Below, piece by piece: positions 50,051 to 59,788 of a stretch of DNA of 64,000 bases; position 1 is the stretch's first letter, and every line of letters begins with the position of its first letter. Position numbers and translations under genes: made by a program. The stretch is taken from positions 6,787,501-6,851,500 of the forward strand of contig NZ_CP163520.1 in NCBI RefSeq assembly GCF_041080675.1, written 5' to 3'. Below the pieces are notes generated by a model. That model saw only the letters and a program-made list of their open reading frames with translations. It was not told the origin of the DNA and made no database searches. The stretch comes from Streptomyces sp. cg36 (GTDB lineage: Bacteria > Actinomycetota > Actinomycetes > Streptomycetales > Streptomycetaceae).

Positions 50051-50169
50051 GTGCAATGCCTCGCTGCGGACCCCTGAACCGCAGGTCAACAGAGTGTTGA
50101 ACTCGGATAGGGTCCCGCAGCGTCGAGACGGGATTCTCCCGTTCCGGGCACGACTGTGAGGTGGGAAGC

Positions 50170-50472
50170 GTGCAACTGACGCCGCACGAGCAGGAGAGAC
50201 TGCTCATCCATGTGGCCGCGGACGTGGCGGAGAAGCGCCGGGCGCGCGGGGTGAGGCTCAACCACCCCGAAGCCGTCGCACTGATCACCTCGCACGTGCT
50301 CGAAGGCGCGCGCGACGGCCGGACCGTGGCCGAACTGATGGACTCCGGCCGCAAGTTGCTCACCCGGGACGACGTCATGCCCGGCATCCCGGAGATGATC
50401 CACGACGTCCAGGTCGAGGCGACCTTCCCGGACGGCACCAAGCTCGTCACCGTCCACGAACCCATCGTCTGA
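50170..50472 (+). CDS. ureA: Urease subunit gamma
   Basis: A 100-residue urease gamma subunit, normal length. It begins [27 protein letters not shown], with [10 protein letters not shown] and [30 protein letters not shown] at the end, all family marks. Start GTG at 50170 with GAGG eight bases upstream. First gene of ureABCFGD. The urease hydrolyses urea to ammonia and carbamate in the cytoplasm, supplying nitrogen. Confidence 0.96.
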   Translation: MQLTPHEQERLLIHVAADVAEKRRARGVRLNHPEAVALITSHVLEGARDGRTVAELMDSGRKLLTRDDVMPGIPEMIHDVQVEATFPDGTKLVTVHEPIV

Positions 50473-50487
50473 CGCGGGAGCGGCCCG

Positions 50488-50799
50488 ATGATTCCCGGAG
50501 AGATCCTGTTCGCGGACGAGCCCGTGGCCCTCAACGAGGGCCGCGAGGTCACCCGGATCACCGTCCTCAACGCCGCCGACCGGCCCGTCCAGGTCGGCTC
50601 GCACTACCACTTCGCCGAGGCCAACCCCGGCCTGGACTTCGACCGCACCGCCGCCCGCGGGCAGCGGCTGAACATCGCAGCGGGCACCGCCGTGCGCTTC
50701 GAGCCCGGCATCCCCGTCGACGTCGAACTCGTCCCGATCGGCGGGCTGCGGGTCGTTCCGGGGCTGCGCGGCGAGACCGGAGGACCCCTCGATGACTGA
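50488..50799 (+). CDS. ureB: Urease subunit beta
   Basis: A 103-residue urease beta subunit. [53 protein letters not shown] is diagnostic, and the [15 protein letters not shown] segment follows. Start ATG 15 bases after the ureA stop. Ends eight bases inside ureC. It packs between the gamma and alpha subunits in the trimeric holoenzyme. Confidence 0.96.
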   Translation: MIPGEILFADEPVALNEGREVTRITVLNAADRPVQVGSHYHFAEANPGLDFDRTAARGQRLNIAAGTAVRFEPGIPVDVELVPIGGLRVVPGLRGETGGPLDD

Positions 50800-52513
50800 C
50801 CTCGACCGTGCCGTGTACGCCGACCTGTTCGGCCCCACCACCGGCGACCGCGTCCGGCTCGCCGACACCGCCCTCCTGATCGAGATCGAGGAGGACCGCA
50901 GCGGCGGACCCGGACTCGCGGGCGACGAGGCGGTGTTCGGCGGCGGCAAGGTGATCCGCGAGTCCATGGGACAGGCCCGCACCACCCGCGCCGAGGGCGC
51001 CCCCGACACCGTGATCACCGGTGTGGTGGTCCTGGACCACTGGGGCGTCGTCAAGGCCGACGTCGGCATCCGCGACGGCCGGATCACCGCGCTGGGCAAG
51101 GCGGGCAACCCCGACACCATGGACGGGGTCCACCCGGACCTGGTCATCGGCCCCGAGACCGAGATCATCGCGGGCAACGGCAAGATCCTCACGGCCGGCG
51201 CGGTGGACACCCACGTCCACTTCATCTCGCCGACCCTGATCGACCAGGCCCTCTCCTCGGGCATCACCACCCTGGTCGGCGGCGGCACCGGCCCCGCCGA
51301 GGGCACCAAGGCCACCACCGTCACCCCCGGCCCCTGGCACCTGGCCCGGATGTTCGCGGCCCTGGAGAACGCGCCCGTCAACATCGGTCTGCTCGGCAAG
51401 GGCAACACCATGTCGCGCGAGGCCATGCACTCCCAGCTGCGCGGCGGCGCCCTCGGCTTCAAGATCCACGAGGACTGGGGCGCGACCCCGGCCGTCATCG
51501 ACGCCTGTCTGAGCGTCTGCGACGAGACCGGCGCCCAACTCGCCATCCACACCGACACGTTGAACGAGGCCGGCTTCGTCGGCGACACCCTCGCCGCGAT
51601 CGCGGGCCGCTCCATCCACGCGTACCACACCGAGGGCGCGGGCGGCGGTCACGCGCCGGACATCATCACCGTGGTCTCCGAGCCGTACGTCCTGCCCAGC
51701 TCCACCAATCCGACCCGGCCGCACACCGTCAACACCGTCGAGGAGCACCTCGACATGCTGATGGTCTGTCACCACCTCAACCCGGCCGTGCCCGAGGACC
51801 TGGCGTTCGCCGAGTCCCGCATCCGGCCCTCGACCATCGCCGCCGAGGACGTCCTGCACGACCTCGGCGCCATCTCGATCCTCTCCTCCGACTCCCAGGC
51901 GATGGGCCGCATCGGCGAGGTGATCCTGCGCACCTGGCAGACCGCGCACGTGATGAAGGTCCGCCGGGGCGCCCTCGCGGGCGACGGGCGCGCCGACAAC
52001 CACCGGGCCCGCCGCTATGTCGCCAAGTACACGATCAACCCGGCGGTCGCCCAGGGCCTGGACGGCGAGATCGGCTCGGTCGAGCCGGGCAAGCTCGCCG
52101 ACCTGGTGCTGTGGGAGCCCGCGTTCTTCGGGGTCAAGCCGCAGCTCGTCCTCAAGGGCGGCCAGATCGCGTACGCGCAGATGGGTGACGCCAACGCGTC
52201 CATCCCCACCCCGCAGCCGGTCCTGCCGCGCCCGATGTTCGGCGCGTACGGCAAGGCCCCGGCGGGCAACTCGGTCAACTTCGTCTCGCAGGCCGCGCTG
52301 GAGGACTCGCTGCCCGAACGGCTGGGCCTGGACAAGGAGTTCGTCGCCATCAGGAGCACCCGGCGGGTGGGCAAGGCCGACATGCGCGAGAACGACGCCC
52401 GGCCCGACGTCCGGGTCGACCCGGACACCTTCACCGTGACCATCGACGGCGAGGTGGTGGAGCCCGCGCCCGCCGCCGAACTGCCCATGGCCCAGCGGTA
52501 CTTCCTCTTCTGA
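50792..52513 (+). CDS. ureC: Urease subunit alpha (catalytic)
   Basis: A 573-residue amidohydrolase with two Ni ions. Ligand motifs: HVHF for the first His pair, KIHEDWG with the carbamylated Lys, [23 protein letters not shown] with the flap His, and [12 protein letters not shown] for the Asp. Start overlaps ureB by eight bases. The C-terminal PMAQRYFLF end is typical. It needs UreD, UreF and UreG for nickel insertion, all encoded downstream; ureE is missing from this cluster. Confidence 0.97.
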   Translation: MTDLDRAVYADLFGPTTGDRVRLADTALLIEIEEDRSGGPGLAGDEAVFGGGKVIRESMGQARTTRAEGAPDTVITGVVVLDHWGVVKADVGIRDGRITALGKAGNPDTMDGVHPDLVIGPETEIIAGNGKILTAGAVDTHVHFISPTLIDQALSSGITTLVGGGTGPAEGTKATTVTPGPWHLARMFAALENAPVNIGLLGKGNTMSREAMHSQLRGGALGFKIHEDWGATPAVIDACLSVCDETGAQLAIHTDTLNEAGFVGDTLAAIAGRSIHAYHTEGAGGGHAPDIITVVSEPYVLPSSTNPTRPHTVNTVEEHLDMLMVCHHLNPAVPEDLAFAESRIRPSTIAAEDVLHDLGAISILSSDSQAMGRIGEVILRTWQTAHVMKVRRGALAGDGRADNHRARRYVAKYTINPAVAQGLDGEIGSVEPGKLADLVLWEPAFFGVKPQLVLKGGQIAYAQMGDANASIPTPQPVLPRPMFGAYGKAPAGNSVNFVSQAALEDSLPERLGLDKEFVAIRSTRRVGKADMRENDARPDVRVDPDTFTVTIDGEVVEPAPAAELPMAQRYFLF

Positions 52514-52538
52514 GCACCCCTTTGAGATCGGTCGGCAC

Positions 52539-53213
52539 ATGACTCGCGCAGCCCTGCTCGTCCTCGCCGACGGCCGCTTCCCGGCCGGCGGCCACGCCCA
52601 CTCGGGAGGTGCCGAAGCCGCCGTACGGGCCGGGCGCGTCCGGGACGCGGACGGTCTGGCGGAGTTCTGCCGGGGGCGGCTGCACACCACGGGCCTGGTC
52701 GCCGCCGCGCTCGCCGCGGCGGCGGCCCTCGGCCTCGACCCGCTCGCCCTCGACGGGGCCGCCGACGCGCGCACCCCGTCGCCCGCGCTGCGGGCCACCG
52801 CGCGCCGGCTCGGCCGCCAGATGATGCGGGCGGCGCGGGCCACCTGGCCCACCGAGGAGCTGGCCGCGCTCGCGGCGGCCCGCCCGCGCGGGGCCCATCA
52901 GCCGGTCGTGCTCGGGCTCGCCGCGCGCGCGGCGGGGCTCGGGCCCGAGGACGCTGCGCACTGCGCGGCGTACGAGTGCGTCAGCGGCCCGGCGACCGCG
53001 GTCGTGCGGCTGCTGAGCCTCGACCCGTTCGACGCCACGGGCGTGCTCGCCCGGCTGGCGCCCGAACTGGACGCGGTGGCCGCGCGGGCCTCGCGGGCCG
53101 CGGCCTCGGCCGCGGTGGAGGGGGTGGACGCGCTGCCCGCCGCCTCGGCGCCGCTGCTGGACGTCCTGGCCGAGGCCCATGCGGCCTGGCCGGTACGGCT
53201 GTTCGCGTCCTAG
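52539..53213 (+). CDS. ureF: Urease accessory protein UreF
   Basis: A 224-residue helical accessory protein. The start LLVLADGRFPAGGHAHSGGAEAAV and the later YECVSGPATAVVRLLSLDPFDATGVLARL match UreF. Together with UreD and UreG it forms the GTP-dependent complex that activates apo-urease. Ala/Arg-rich composition and length are normal for actinobacteria. It is 25 bases after ureC and 214 bases before ureG, a gap unusually large for this operon. Confidence 0.92.
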   Translation: MTRAALLVLADGRFPAGGHAHSGGAEAAVRAGRVRDADGLAEFCRGRLHTTGLVAAALAAAAALGLDPLALDGAADARTPSPALRATARRLGRQMMRAARATWPTEELAALAAARPRGAHQPVVLGLAARAAGLGPEDAAHCAAYECVSGPATAVVRLLSLDPFDATGVLARLAPELDAVAARASRAAASAAVEGVDALPAASAPLLDVLAEAHAAWPVRLFAS

Positions 53214-53364
53214 GGCCGGTCGCCGGACGCGCGCCCGCCCGACGAGGCCCGGCGGGCCCCGGCCCGTCGCCGGCGACGCCCTGAAGGCCCCGGCCCGCCC
53301 CCATCCGACCACTCCTTCCCGAACCCCGCCGGGGCCCCGCCCCGGGCCCCATCGCCCGGAAAAC

Positions 53365-53394
53365 GGGCTCGTCCTCACACGCCGGACGGGCTGA
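53365..53394. repeat. Streptomyces-type intergenic element (CGCCGGACGGGCTGA)
   Basis: GGGCTCGTCCTCACACGCC and the following GGACGGGCTGA match, from memory, a short repeated element seen many times between Streptomyces genes. It lies in the 214-bp gap between ureF and ureG. The family identity has not been checked by search. Confidence 0.5.
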
Positions 53395-53427
53395 CCCGCC
53401 CCCCGGCCCGACAAGTGGAGCCGCCCC

Positions 53428-54105
53428 ATGCACCTCGACCACTCCCACGACGCCCCCGCCGCGGTCAGCGCCGACGCCCACCGGCCCGACGGCACCCGCC
53501 GGGCCCTGCGCATCGGCCTCGGCGGGCCCGTGGGCTCCGGCAAGACCGCCACCGTGGCCGCGCTCTGCGGGGTCCTGCGCGAGCGGTACTCCCTCGCCGT
53601 CGTCACCAACGACATCTACACGCGCGAGGACGCCGAGTTCCTGCTGCGCAGCGCCGTGCTCCCGCCCGAGCGCATCCAGGCCGTGGAGACCGGCGCCTGC
53701 CCGCACACCGCGATCCGGGACGACATCTCCGCCAACCTGGAGGCCGTCGAGGACCTGGAGGACGCGGTCGGGCCGCTCGATCTGATCCTGGTCGAGTCCG
53801 GCGGCGACAACCTCACCGCGACCTTCTCCAAGGGCCTGGTCGACGCCCAGATCTTCGTCATCGACGTGGCGGGCGGCGACGACATCCCGCGCAAGGGCGG
53901 GCCCGGCGTCACCACGGCCGACCTGCTGGTGGTCAACAAGACCGACCTCGCCCCGTACGTGGGCTCCGACCTGGAGCGGATGGCCCGCGACGCCGAGGAG
54001 CAGCGCGGCGCGCTCCCCGTCGTCTTCCAGTCGCTGCGCGCCGAGGGCGGAGTGGACGCGGTGGCGGAGTGGGTGCGCGAGAAGCTCGCCGCGTGGACGC
54101 GATGA
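53428..54105 (+). CDS. ureG: Urease accessory GTPase UreG
   Basis: A 225-residue SIMIBI GTPase. P-loop GGPVGSGKT is at about 33-41, [15 protein letters not shown] follows, [12 protein letters not shown] is the G3-like block, and [10 protein letters not shown] the G4 motif. The N-terminus has a short His stretch (HLDHSHD), a possible Ni site. GTP hydrolysis drives nickel delivery into UreC. Start ATG at 53428; stop overlaps the ureD start by four bases (ATGA). Confidence 0.96.
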   Translation: MHLDHSHDAPAAVSADAHRPDGTRRALRIGLGGPVGSGKTATVAALCGVLRERYSLAVVTNDIYTREDAEFLLRSAVLPPERIQAVETGACPHTAIRDDISANLEAVEDLEDAVGPLDLILVESGGDNLTATFSKGLVDAQIFVIDVAGGDDIPRKGGPGVTTADLLVVNKTDLAPYVGSDLERMARDAEEQRGALPVVFQSLRAEGGVDAVAEWVREKLAAWTR

Positions 54106-54875
54106 CCCGGGGCGCCGGGGTCCGCGCCACCGCCCAGATCGTCGCCACCCCCGAAGGGCTGCCCGTGCTCGCGGGCGCGGGCCCGCTCGCGCTGCGCCGC
54201 ACCCGGGCCACCGGGGACCGGCACCGGGTCACCGTCGTCGGGGCGATGAGCGCCCCGCTCGGCGGCGACCGCATCGCGCTGGAGGCCGACGTCCGCGCGG
54301 GCACCCGGCTGACCGTGGACTCGGCCGCCGCCACCATCGCCCTGCCCGGCCGCGGCGGCGAGCGGGCGCACTACGACGTACGGCTGAGGGTGGATCAGGA
54401 CGCCGAGCTGCACTGGCTGCCCGAGCAGCTGATCTCGGCGCACGGCAGCGACCTGCGGATGCGGACCCGGGTGGAGCTCGCGGCCGGGGCGCGGCTGGTG
54501 CTGCGCGAGGAGCAGATCCTCGGACGGCACGGCGAGGAGCCCGGCACGCTGGTCACCCGGCTCACCGTGCACCACGCCGGACGCCCCCTGCTGGACCAGG
54601 AGCTGGCGTACGGGCCCGGGGCGCCCGGCGGCTGGGACGGCTGCGCGGTGCTGGGCGGACACCGGGCGGTGGGGCAACTCCTGGTGGTCGACCCGGAGTT
54701 GGCGGACGAGCCGGTGGCGGCGCGCCCGCTCGGCGAGGGCGCGGTCCGCACCCCGCTCGCCGGACCGGCGTACCTGGTCACGGCCGTCGCGCCGGACGCC
54801 CGGCTGCTGCGGCGGGTGCTGGATGAGGCCCTGACCGCTGAGCGGGACCGCTCGTCCCGGCTATCGGTTCGGTAA
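54102..54875 (+). CDS. ureD: Urease accessory protein UreD
   Basis: A 257-residue accessory protein, also called UreH in some species. The beta-rich start ([29 protein letters not shown]), [24 protein letters not shown] and [21 protein letters not shown] fit UreD. It scaffolds UreF/UreG on apo-urease. Start ATG overlaps the ureG stop; a GTG three codons earlier is possible. Last gene of the cluster. Confidence 0.92.
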   Translation: MTRGAGVRATAQIVATPEGLPVLAGAGPLALRRTRATGDRHRVTVVGAMSAPLGGDRIALEADVRAGTRLTVDSAAATIALPGRGGERAHYDVRLRVDQDAELHWLPEQLISAHGSDLRMRTRVELAAGARLVLREEQILGRHGEEPGTLVTRLTVHHAGRPLLDQELAYGPGAPGGWDGCAVLGGHRAVGQLLVVDPELADEPVAARPLGEGAVRTPLAGPAYLVTAVAPDARLLRRVLDEALTAERDRSSRLSVR

Positions 54876-54985
54876 AGAAACACCAGTACGACCTGGTATC
54901 CGGAACCTCACAGGCGCGAGGATCCCCCGAGACCAATGAATTCGCGCCACCACGAGCGGCGCACTTCAGCAGGGGGAGGAAGCAC

Positions 54986-56563
54986 TTGAGACGCACCGCA
55001 GTGCTCGGCTCGGCCGGCACTCTGATCGCGGGCACGCTCATAGTCGGCGCGGTCGCGGCACCGGTGGCCAACGCCGAGAGCCGTCACCGCTCGACGTCCG
55101 AGGCGCGCGGCGTGCAGCTCGCGGCCGAGCGGGCCGCCAAGAAGGGCATCGACTGGACCGACTGTCCGGCCGACTGGGGCTTCGCCAAGCCGATCCAGTG
55201 CGGTTACGTCAGCGTTCCGCTCGACTACGCCCACCCCTACGGCCAGCAGATCAAGCTCGCCGTGAACCGGGTGGCCTCGACCGGCACCCCCGCCGAGCGC
55301 CAGGGCGCCCTCGTCTACAACCCGGGCGGCCCCGGCGCGTCCGGCATGCGCTTCCCCACCCGGGTGACCAACAAGAACCCGCTGTGGGTCAACACCGCCA
55401 AGGCGTACGACTTCGTGGGCTTCGACCCGCGCGGCGTGGGCCACTCGACGCCGATCTCCTGTGTCGACCCGCAGGAGTTCGTCAAGGCGCCGAAGGCCGA
55501 CCCGGTCCCGGGCAGCGAGGCCGACAAGCGCGCCCAGCGCAAGCTCGCCGCCGAGTACGCGGACGGGTGCGCCGAGCGCAGCGGCTGGATGCTGCCCTTC
55601 ATGACCACCCCGAACACCGCGCGCGACCTGGACGTCATCCGCGCCGGGCTGGGCGAGAAGAAGCTCAACTACCTGGGCGTCTCCTACGGCACCTACCTGG
55701 GCGCCGTCTACGGCACGCTCTTCCCGTCGCACGTGCGCCGCATGCTGGTGGACAGCGTCGTGGACCCCTCGCGCGAGAACATCTGGTACGAGGCCAACCT
55801 CAACCAGGACGTCGCCTTCCAGGGCCGCTGGAACGACTGGGAGGACTGGGTCGCCAAGAACGACGCCACCTTCCACCTCGGCGACACCCGGGCCAAGGTC
55901 GAGGCGCAGTGGCTCAAGCTGCGCGCCCAGGCGAAGAAGAGCCCGCTCGGCGGCGTGGTCGGCCCGGCCGAGCTCATCGCCTACTTCCAGAACGCCCCGT
56001 ACTACGACTCCTCCTGGGCGCCCACCGCCCAGAACTGGAGCAAGTACGTGGCCGGTGACACCAAGGCGCTCATCGACGCGGCCTCGCCCGACATGTCGGA
56101 CATCAAGGGCAACATCGCCTCCGAGAACGGCAACGCGGTCTACACCGCCGTCGAGTGCGCCGACGCCAAGTGGCCCACCAGCTGGAAGAAGTGGGACCGG
56201 GACAACACCCGGCTCAACAAGGACTACCCGTTCATGACCTGGGCCAACGCCTGGATGAACCTGCCGTGTGCCACCTGGCAGACCAAGCAGCAGACCCCGG
56301 TCGAGGTCAAGACGGGCAAGGGCCTGCCCCCCGTCCTGATCGTCCAGAGCACCCGGGACGCGGCCACGCCGTACCAGGGCGCCGTCTCGCTGCACAAGCG
56401 CTTCAAGGGCTCGCGCCTGATCACCGAGAAGGACGCGGGTTCGCACGGCGTGACCGGTCTGGTCAACCCGTGCATCAACAGCCGGGTGGACGCCTACTTC
56501 CTCTCCGGCAAGGTCGACAGCGCCGACGTGACCTGCACCCCGCACGCCACGCCGAAGCCGTAA
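54986..56563 (+). CDS. tap: Secreted tripeptidyl aminopeptidase (Tap-like)
   Basis: A 525-residue secreted serine hydrolase, strongly similar to Streptomyces Tap as I recall it. A signal peptide occupies about 1-31 (RRTAVLGSAGTLIAGTLIVGAVAAPVANA). Alpha/beta fold: oxyanion NPGGPGASG, nucleophile in GVSYGTYLGAVYG, Asp in VLIVQSTRDAATPY, His in DAGSHGVTG. It removes tripeptides from the N-terminus of extracellular proteins. The start is TTG at 54986 with GGGGGAGG seven bases upstream. A clean terminator follows. Confidence 0.94.
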   Translation: MRRTAVLGSAGTLIAGTLIVGAVAAPVANAESRHRSTSEARGVQLAAERAAKKGIDWTDCPADWGFAKPIQCGYVSVPLDYAHPYGQQIKLAVNRVASTGTPAERQGALVYNPGGPGASGMRFPTRVTNKNPLWVNTAKAYDFVGFDPRGVGHSTPISCVDPQEFVKAPKADPVPGSEADKRAQRKLAAEYADGCAERSGWMLPFMTTPNTARDLDVIRAGLGEKKLNYLGVSYGTYLGAVYGTLFPSHVRRMLVDSVVDPSRENIWYEANLNQDVAFQGRWNDWEDWVAKNDATFHLGDTRAKVEAQWLKLRAQAKKSPLGGVVGPAELIAYFQNAPYYDSSWAPTAQNWSKYVAGDTKALIDAASPDMSDIKGNIASENGNAVYTAVECADAKWPTSWKKWDRDNTRLNKDYPFMTWANAWMNLPCATWQTKQQTPVEVKTGKGLPPVLIVQSTRDAATPYQGAVSLHKRFKGSRLITEKDAGSHGVTGLVNPCINSRVDAYFLSGKVDSADVTCTPHATPKP

Positions 56564-56580
56564 CGATCCCGCACACAGGA

Positions 56581-56606
56581 GGGGCGGCCGGTACTCCGGC
56601 CGCCCC
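56581..56606 (+). terminator. Terminator hairpin after tap
   Basis: A perfect 11-bp stem, GGGGCGGCCGG (56581-56591) with CCGGCCGCCCC (56596-56606), TACT tetraloop, followed by TTCGT. It lies 17 bp past the tap stop. Confidence 0.85.
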
Positions 56607-56656
56607 TTCGTGCCGCCCCGGCCCGCCGGCAACCGGCCGCCGTCGGCGACGCGCCG

Positions 56657-57685
56657 TCAGCGGGCGGCGAGCCAGGCGTCCTCGGCCGCGTAGTCGAACA
56701 GGTCCGGGTACTTGGACATCGCCGGGAACGCCTCGCGCCAGCCGGTGGTGTCCCGCAGCCGCTGAGCGATCCACCCGACGGTCGCGGGCAGCGACTCCGC
56801 GTACCCCGTCACCGGCCGGTAGCCCAGCTCGCGCCCGGCCGCCGACATGTCGTACACGATCGAGTGCGGCGCGCTCCACGGGGTGAGGCCCAGCGTGCCC
56901 TCGGCGGGCGCGCCGTCGAAGACCACCGTCTCGGCGCGCACCCCGAGCACCTCGTCGATCGCGGCGCCGATCTCGGCGACGGTCGGCGCCTGCGGATCGC
57001 CCGCGTTGAGCACCCGCGAGCCGGGCCGCAGCGCCGCCAGCCTGATGAGCTCGGCGACATTGGCGGCGTGCACCGGATGGAAGCGGCTCGCCCCGCCGTA
57101 CGCCAGCACCCGCACCGGCCGCCGGTCCAGCGCCCGCTTCACGAAGAACACTTCGCGCGGGCTGCGGCAGTACGGGCCGTGGACCGCGCCCGCCCGCAGC
57201 AGCGTCGAGGGCAGCGCGGAGCCGAGCAGCCCCTGCTCCAGCGCGATCTTGCGGGTGCCGTACGTCTCCTCGCCCGGCGCCACCGTGGCCAGCGACTCGG
57301 GGATGGGCAGCGGGTAGCGGGGCGAGCCGTCCGGCTCGGACTGGGTGTCGAAGCTGCGGCCCCGCTCGTCCTGGTAGACCGCCCCGCTGGAGATCACCAC
57401 CGCCGAGCCGATCCGGTCCGCGAGGGCGGCCAGCTGGCGGGCGTGGCCGCCGTCGTACGCGACCATGTCCACCAGGACGTCGCAGCCGTCCCCGAGCGCC
57501 GCGGCCAGCGCCCCGTCCTCGTCCCGGTCGAGCGCCAGCGGGCGCACCCCCTGCGGCCAGCCCGGATCGCTTCCGCCGCCGCGCGAGGCGGCCCGCACCT
57601 CCCAGCCGTCCTCGGCGAGCGCGCGCACGGCGGCCCGCCCGATCTGTCCCATGGCTCCCACGACGAACGCGGTTCCTCTGCTCAT
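56657..57685 (-). CDS. NAD-dependent epimerase/dehydratase-like protein
   Basis: A 342-residue extended short-chain dehydrogenase. The N-terminal Rossmann motif AFVVGAMGQIGRAAVRALAEDGW has GxxGxxG. The usual active-site YxxxK is replaced by YGTRKIALEQ near residue 150, which keeps Tyr and Lys (Y-G-T-R-K). AVHGPYCRSP follows. Substrate likely a nucleotide sugar or related, not assigned. Start ATG at 57685, 64 bp from the acyltransferase gene start side. Convergent with tap across its terminator. Confidence 0.88.
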   Translation of the reverse strand: MSRGTAFVVGAMGQIGRAAVRALAEDGWEVRAASRGGGSDPGWPQGVRPLALDRDEDGALAAALGDGCDVLVDMVAYDGGHARQLAALADRIGSAVVISSGAVYQDERGRSFDTQSEPDGSPRYPLPIPESLATVAPGEETYGTRKIALEQGLLGSALPSTLLRAGAVHGPYCRSPREVFFVKRALDRRPVRVLAYGGASRFHPVHAANVAELIRLAALRPGSRVLNAGDPQAPTVAEIGAAIDEVLGVRAETVVFDGAPAEGTLGLTPWSAPHSIVYDMSAAGRELGYRPVTGYAESLPATVGWIAQRLRDTTGWREAFPAMSKYPDLFDYAAEDAWLAAR

Positions 57686-57749
57686 ACCGGCGACGCTAGG
57701 ACGCGCCGATCACCGGGAACAGGCCGTTGCGCCCTGGGCGGATCCGCTC

Positions 57750-58451
57750 TCAGCCGAGGATCCTGGGGAACCTTCCGGCCTCCTCGGCCTTCACATCGGC
57801 CGCGTACCGGTCGACGTACTCCTGTCCGGACAGCTCCAGGATCTTGTACATCAGCTCGTCGGTGGCGGCCCGCAGCACGGCCTTCTCGCTCTCCATCCCG
57901 GCGTAGCGCGAGAAGTCCAGCGGCTCGCCGAACCGGATGGTGACCCGCTTGATCTTCGGTACGACCTGGCCGGGCGGCTGGATCTCGAAGGTGCCGACCA
58001 TCGCGCACGGAATGACGGGCACCCCGGCCCGCAGCGCCATCACGGCGACCCCGACCTTGCCCTTGTAGAGCCTGCCGTCGTGCGAGCGGGTGCCCTCCGG
58101 GTAGATGCCGAGCAGTTCGCCGCGGCTCAGCACGCCCAGCCCCTCGCGGATCGCCGCCCGCCCGGCCTCCTGGCCGGAGCGGTCCACCGGGATCTGCCCG
58201 ACCGCGCGGAAGAAGGCGGCGGTCAGCCGGCCCTTGAGGCCGGGGCCGGTGAAGTACTCCTGCTTGGCGAGGAAGGTGATCCGGCGCTTCAGCATCACCG
58301 GCATCAGGAAGTGGTCGGAGAACGACAGGTGGTTCCCCGCGACGATCGCCGCGCCTTCCTCCGGGACGTGTTCGAGCCCCTCGATGCGGGGCCGGAAGAG
58401 CAGCCGCAGCAGCGGCCCCAGGACGGCGTACTTCAGCACGTAGTACAGCAA
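57750..58451 (-). CDS. 1-acylglycerol-3-phosphate O-acyltransferase (PlsC family)
   Basis: A 233-residue acyltransferase. The HX4D motif is NHLSFSD near 40-46, the EGTR motif IYPEGTRSHDG near 117-127. It adds an acyl chain to lysophosphatidate or a similar lysolipid at the inner membrane face; the N-terminal segment LKYAVLGPLLRLLF is a membrane-dipping helix. Start TTG at 58451 with GGGGAG eight bases upstream; GTG at 58439 is an alternative. Confidence 0.93.
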   Translation of the reverse strand: MLYYVLKYAVLGPLLRLLFRPRIEGLEHVPEEGAAIVAGNHLSFSDHFLMPVMLKRRITFLAKQEYFTGPGLKGRLTAAFFRAVGQIPVDRSGQEAGRAAIREGLGVLSRGELLGIYPEGTRSHDGRLYKGKVGVAVMALRAGVPVIPCAMVGTFEIQPPGQVVPKIKRVTIRFGEPLDFSRYAGMESEKAVLRAATDELMYKILELSGQEYVDRYAADVKAEEAGRFPRILG

Positions 58452-58491
58452 CGCACCAGCTCCCCACTCGGCCCGCCCGCCGGGCCGTGGC

Positions 58492-58650
58492 TCAGGCGCT
58501 GCGGGAGGCCGCCATGCCCACCGTGGCCAGGCCCAGGACGACCCAGCCGAACCAGAGCCAGCCGCTGCTGCCGAGCGCCACCGTGTACGCAGTGGTCATC
58601 ACCAGCGCCACGACGGTGAGCACCACCATCGCCTTCGTCGTGCCGGGCAT
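58492..58650 (-). CDS. Small two-helix membrane protein
   Basis: A 52-residue protein with two hydrophobic helices (MVVLTVVALVMTTAYTVAL and WLWFGWVVLGLATVGM). Start ATG at 58650 with AAGGGGA just upstream. It lies between the PlsC and CtaG genes on the same strand. I do not recognise a family; similar small proteins occur near actinobacterial lipid and oxidase genes, but no role is known. Confidence 0.7.
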   Translation of the reverse strand: MPGTTKAMVVLTVVALVMTTAYTVALGSSGWLWFGWVVLGLATVGMAASRSA

Positions 58651-58733
58651 GGGGTCCCCTTCCTCCCGGCCGCTGCCGTGGAGTCCATGGTCGCCCCGTG
58701 GGGGCCCGCCGCGCCAGAGGGGCGCACCGCGGG

Positions 58734-59684
58734 TTACTGCCCGCGTGCGTTGAGCGAGGCCAGATAGGCGTTGTAGGCGGCGAGCTCCTTGTCGCCGTCG
58801 CGGTCGGCGGCCCGGTCCTGGCGCTTGGCCTCGCGCTTCTCGGTCGCGTACCACTGGAAGACCAGGGCGATCAGGACCACCACCGAGGGGATCTCGCTGA
58901 ACGCCCAGGCGATGCCGCCGGCCGCCTCCTGGTCGGCGAGCGCGTCGATGCCGAGCGAGGAGGGCGGGTTCTTGTACGTGCTGATCATCGGCTGGGTCGC
59001 CATCATCAGCGCGATGCCGAAGAAGGCGTGGAACGGCATGCCGGCGAAGAGCTCCAGCATCCGCATGATGTAGCCGGGGCGGTGCGGGCCCGGGTCGACG
59101 CCCATGATCGGCCAGAAGAAGATCAGACCGACCGCCAGGAAGTGCACCATCATCGCGATGTGGCCGGTCTTCGAGCCCATCAGGAAGTCGAAGAGCGGGG
59201 TGAAGTAGAGCGCGTACAGGCTCGCGATGAACATCGGGATGGTGAACGCGGGATGCGTGATCACCTTCAGATAGCGGCTGTGCAGCAGCGCCAGCAGCAG
59301 TTCGCGCGGGCCCTTGCGCCCGCGCCCGGCCACCGGCAGCGCGCGCAGCGTCAGCGTCACCGGCGCGCCGAGCAGCAGCAGGATCGGCGAGAGCATGCTG
59401 ATGACCATGTGCTGGACCATGTGCACGCTAAACATGACCATGCCGTAGTCGTTGAGCTTGGTGCACATCACCAGCGCGATGCTCAGCACGCCCAGCGTCC
59501 AGAAGACCATCCGGCTCACCGGCCAGCCGTCGCCGCGCCTGCGCAGCCGCAGCACCGCCCAGCCGTACAGGCCGAGCGCCGCGACACAGCCGATCAGGAA
59601 GAACGGGTCCATGGACCATGCGAGACCGCGCTCCAGCGTGAACGGCGGCAGATCCATGTTCATGCCGTGCCCGCTGTGATCCAT
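58734..59684 (-). CDS. Cytochrome c oxidase assembly protein (CtaG family)
   Basis: A 316-residue membrane protein with seven to eight helices, of the caa3_CtaG family. The N-terminus MDHSGHGMNMDLPP is His/Met-rich, and MFSVHMVQHMVISMLSPILLLLGAP and MMVHFLAVGLIFFWPIMG hold further conserved His. These could bind copper for the oxidase Cu sites. GGAG lies seven bases before the ATG at 59684. It is preceded by the pfkA terminator, so it has its own promoter in that 104-bp gap. Confidence 0.92.
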   Translation of the reverse strand: MDHSGHGMNMDLPPFTLERGLAWSMDPFFLIGCVAALGLYGWAVLRLRRRGDGWPVSRMVFWTLGVLSIALVMCTKLNDYGMVMFSVHMVQHMVISMLSPILLLLGAPVTLTLRALPVAGRGRKGPRELLLALLHSRYLKVITHPAFTIPMFIASLYALYFTPLFDFLMGSKTGHIAMMVHFLAVGLIFFWPIMGVDPGPHRPGYIMRMLELFAGMPFHAFFGIALMMATQPMISTYKNPPSSLGIDALADQEAAGGIAWAFSEIPSVVVLIALVFQWYATEKREAKRQDRAADRDGDKELAAYNAYLASLNARGQ

Positions 59685-59727
59685 CCGCTGACTCCTGATT
59701 TCGTACCGGTTGTCCGCACCCAGAGTA

Positions 59728-59765
59728 GAGCCGCCCCCGGCCGCGATCGCGACCGGGGGCGGCTC
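59728..59765 (-). terminator. Terminator hairpin after pfkA
   Basis: A perfect 13-bp stem, GAGCCGCCCCCGG (59728-59740) with CCGGGGGCGGCTC (59753-59765), 12-nt loop. It lies 23 bp past the pfkA stop (minus strand). Confidence 0.85.
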
Positions 59766-59788
59766 GTTGAGTCCACAACCATTCGTGC

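Noticed and set aside
49643..50169. Toxin gene for the Phd/YefM antitoxin
   Set aside because: Between the antitoxin and ureA there are 245 bp without a RelE/YoeB/Doc-like frame.
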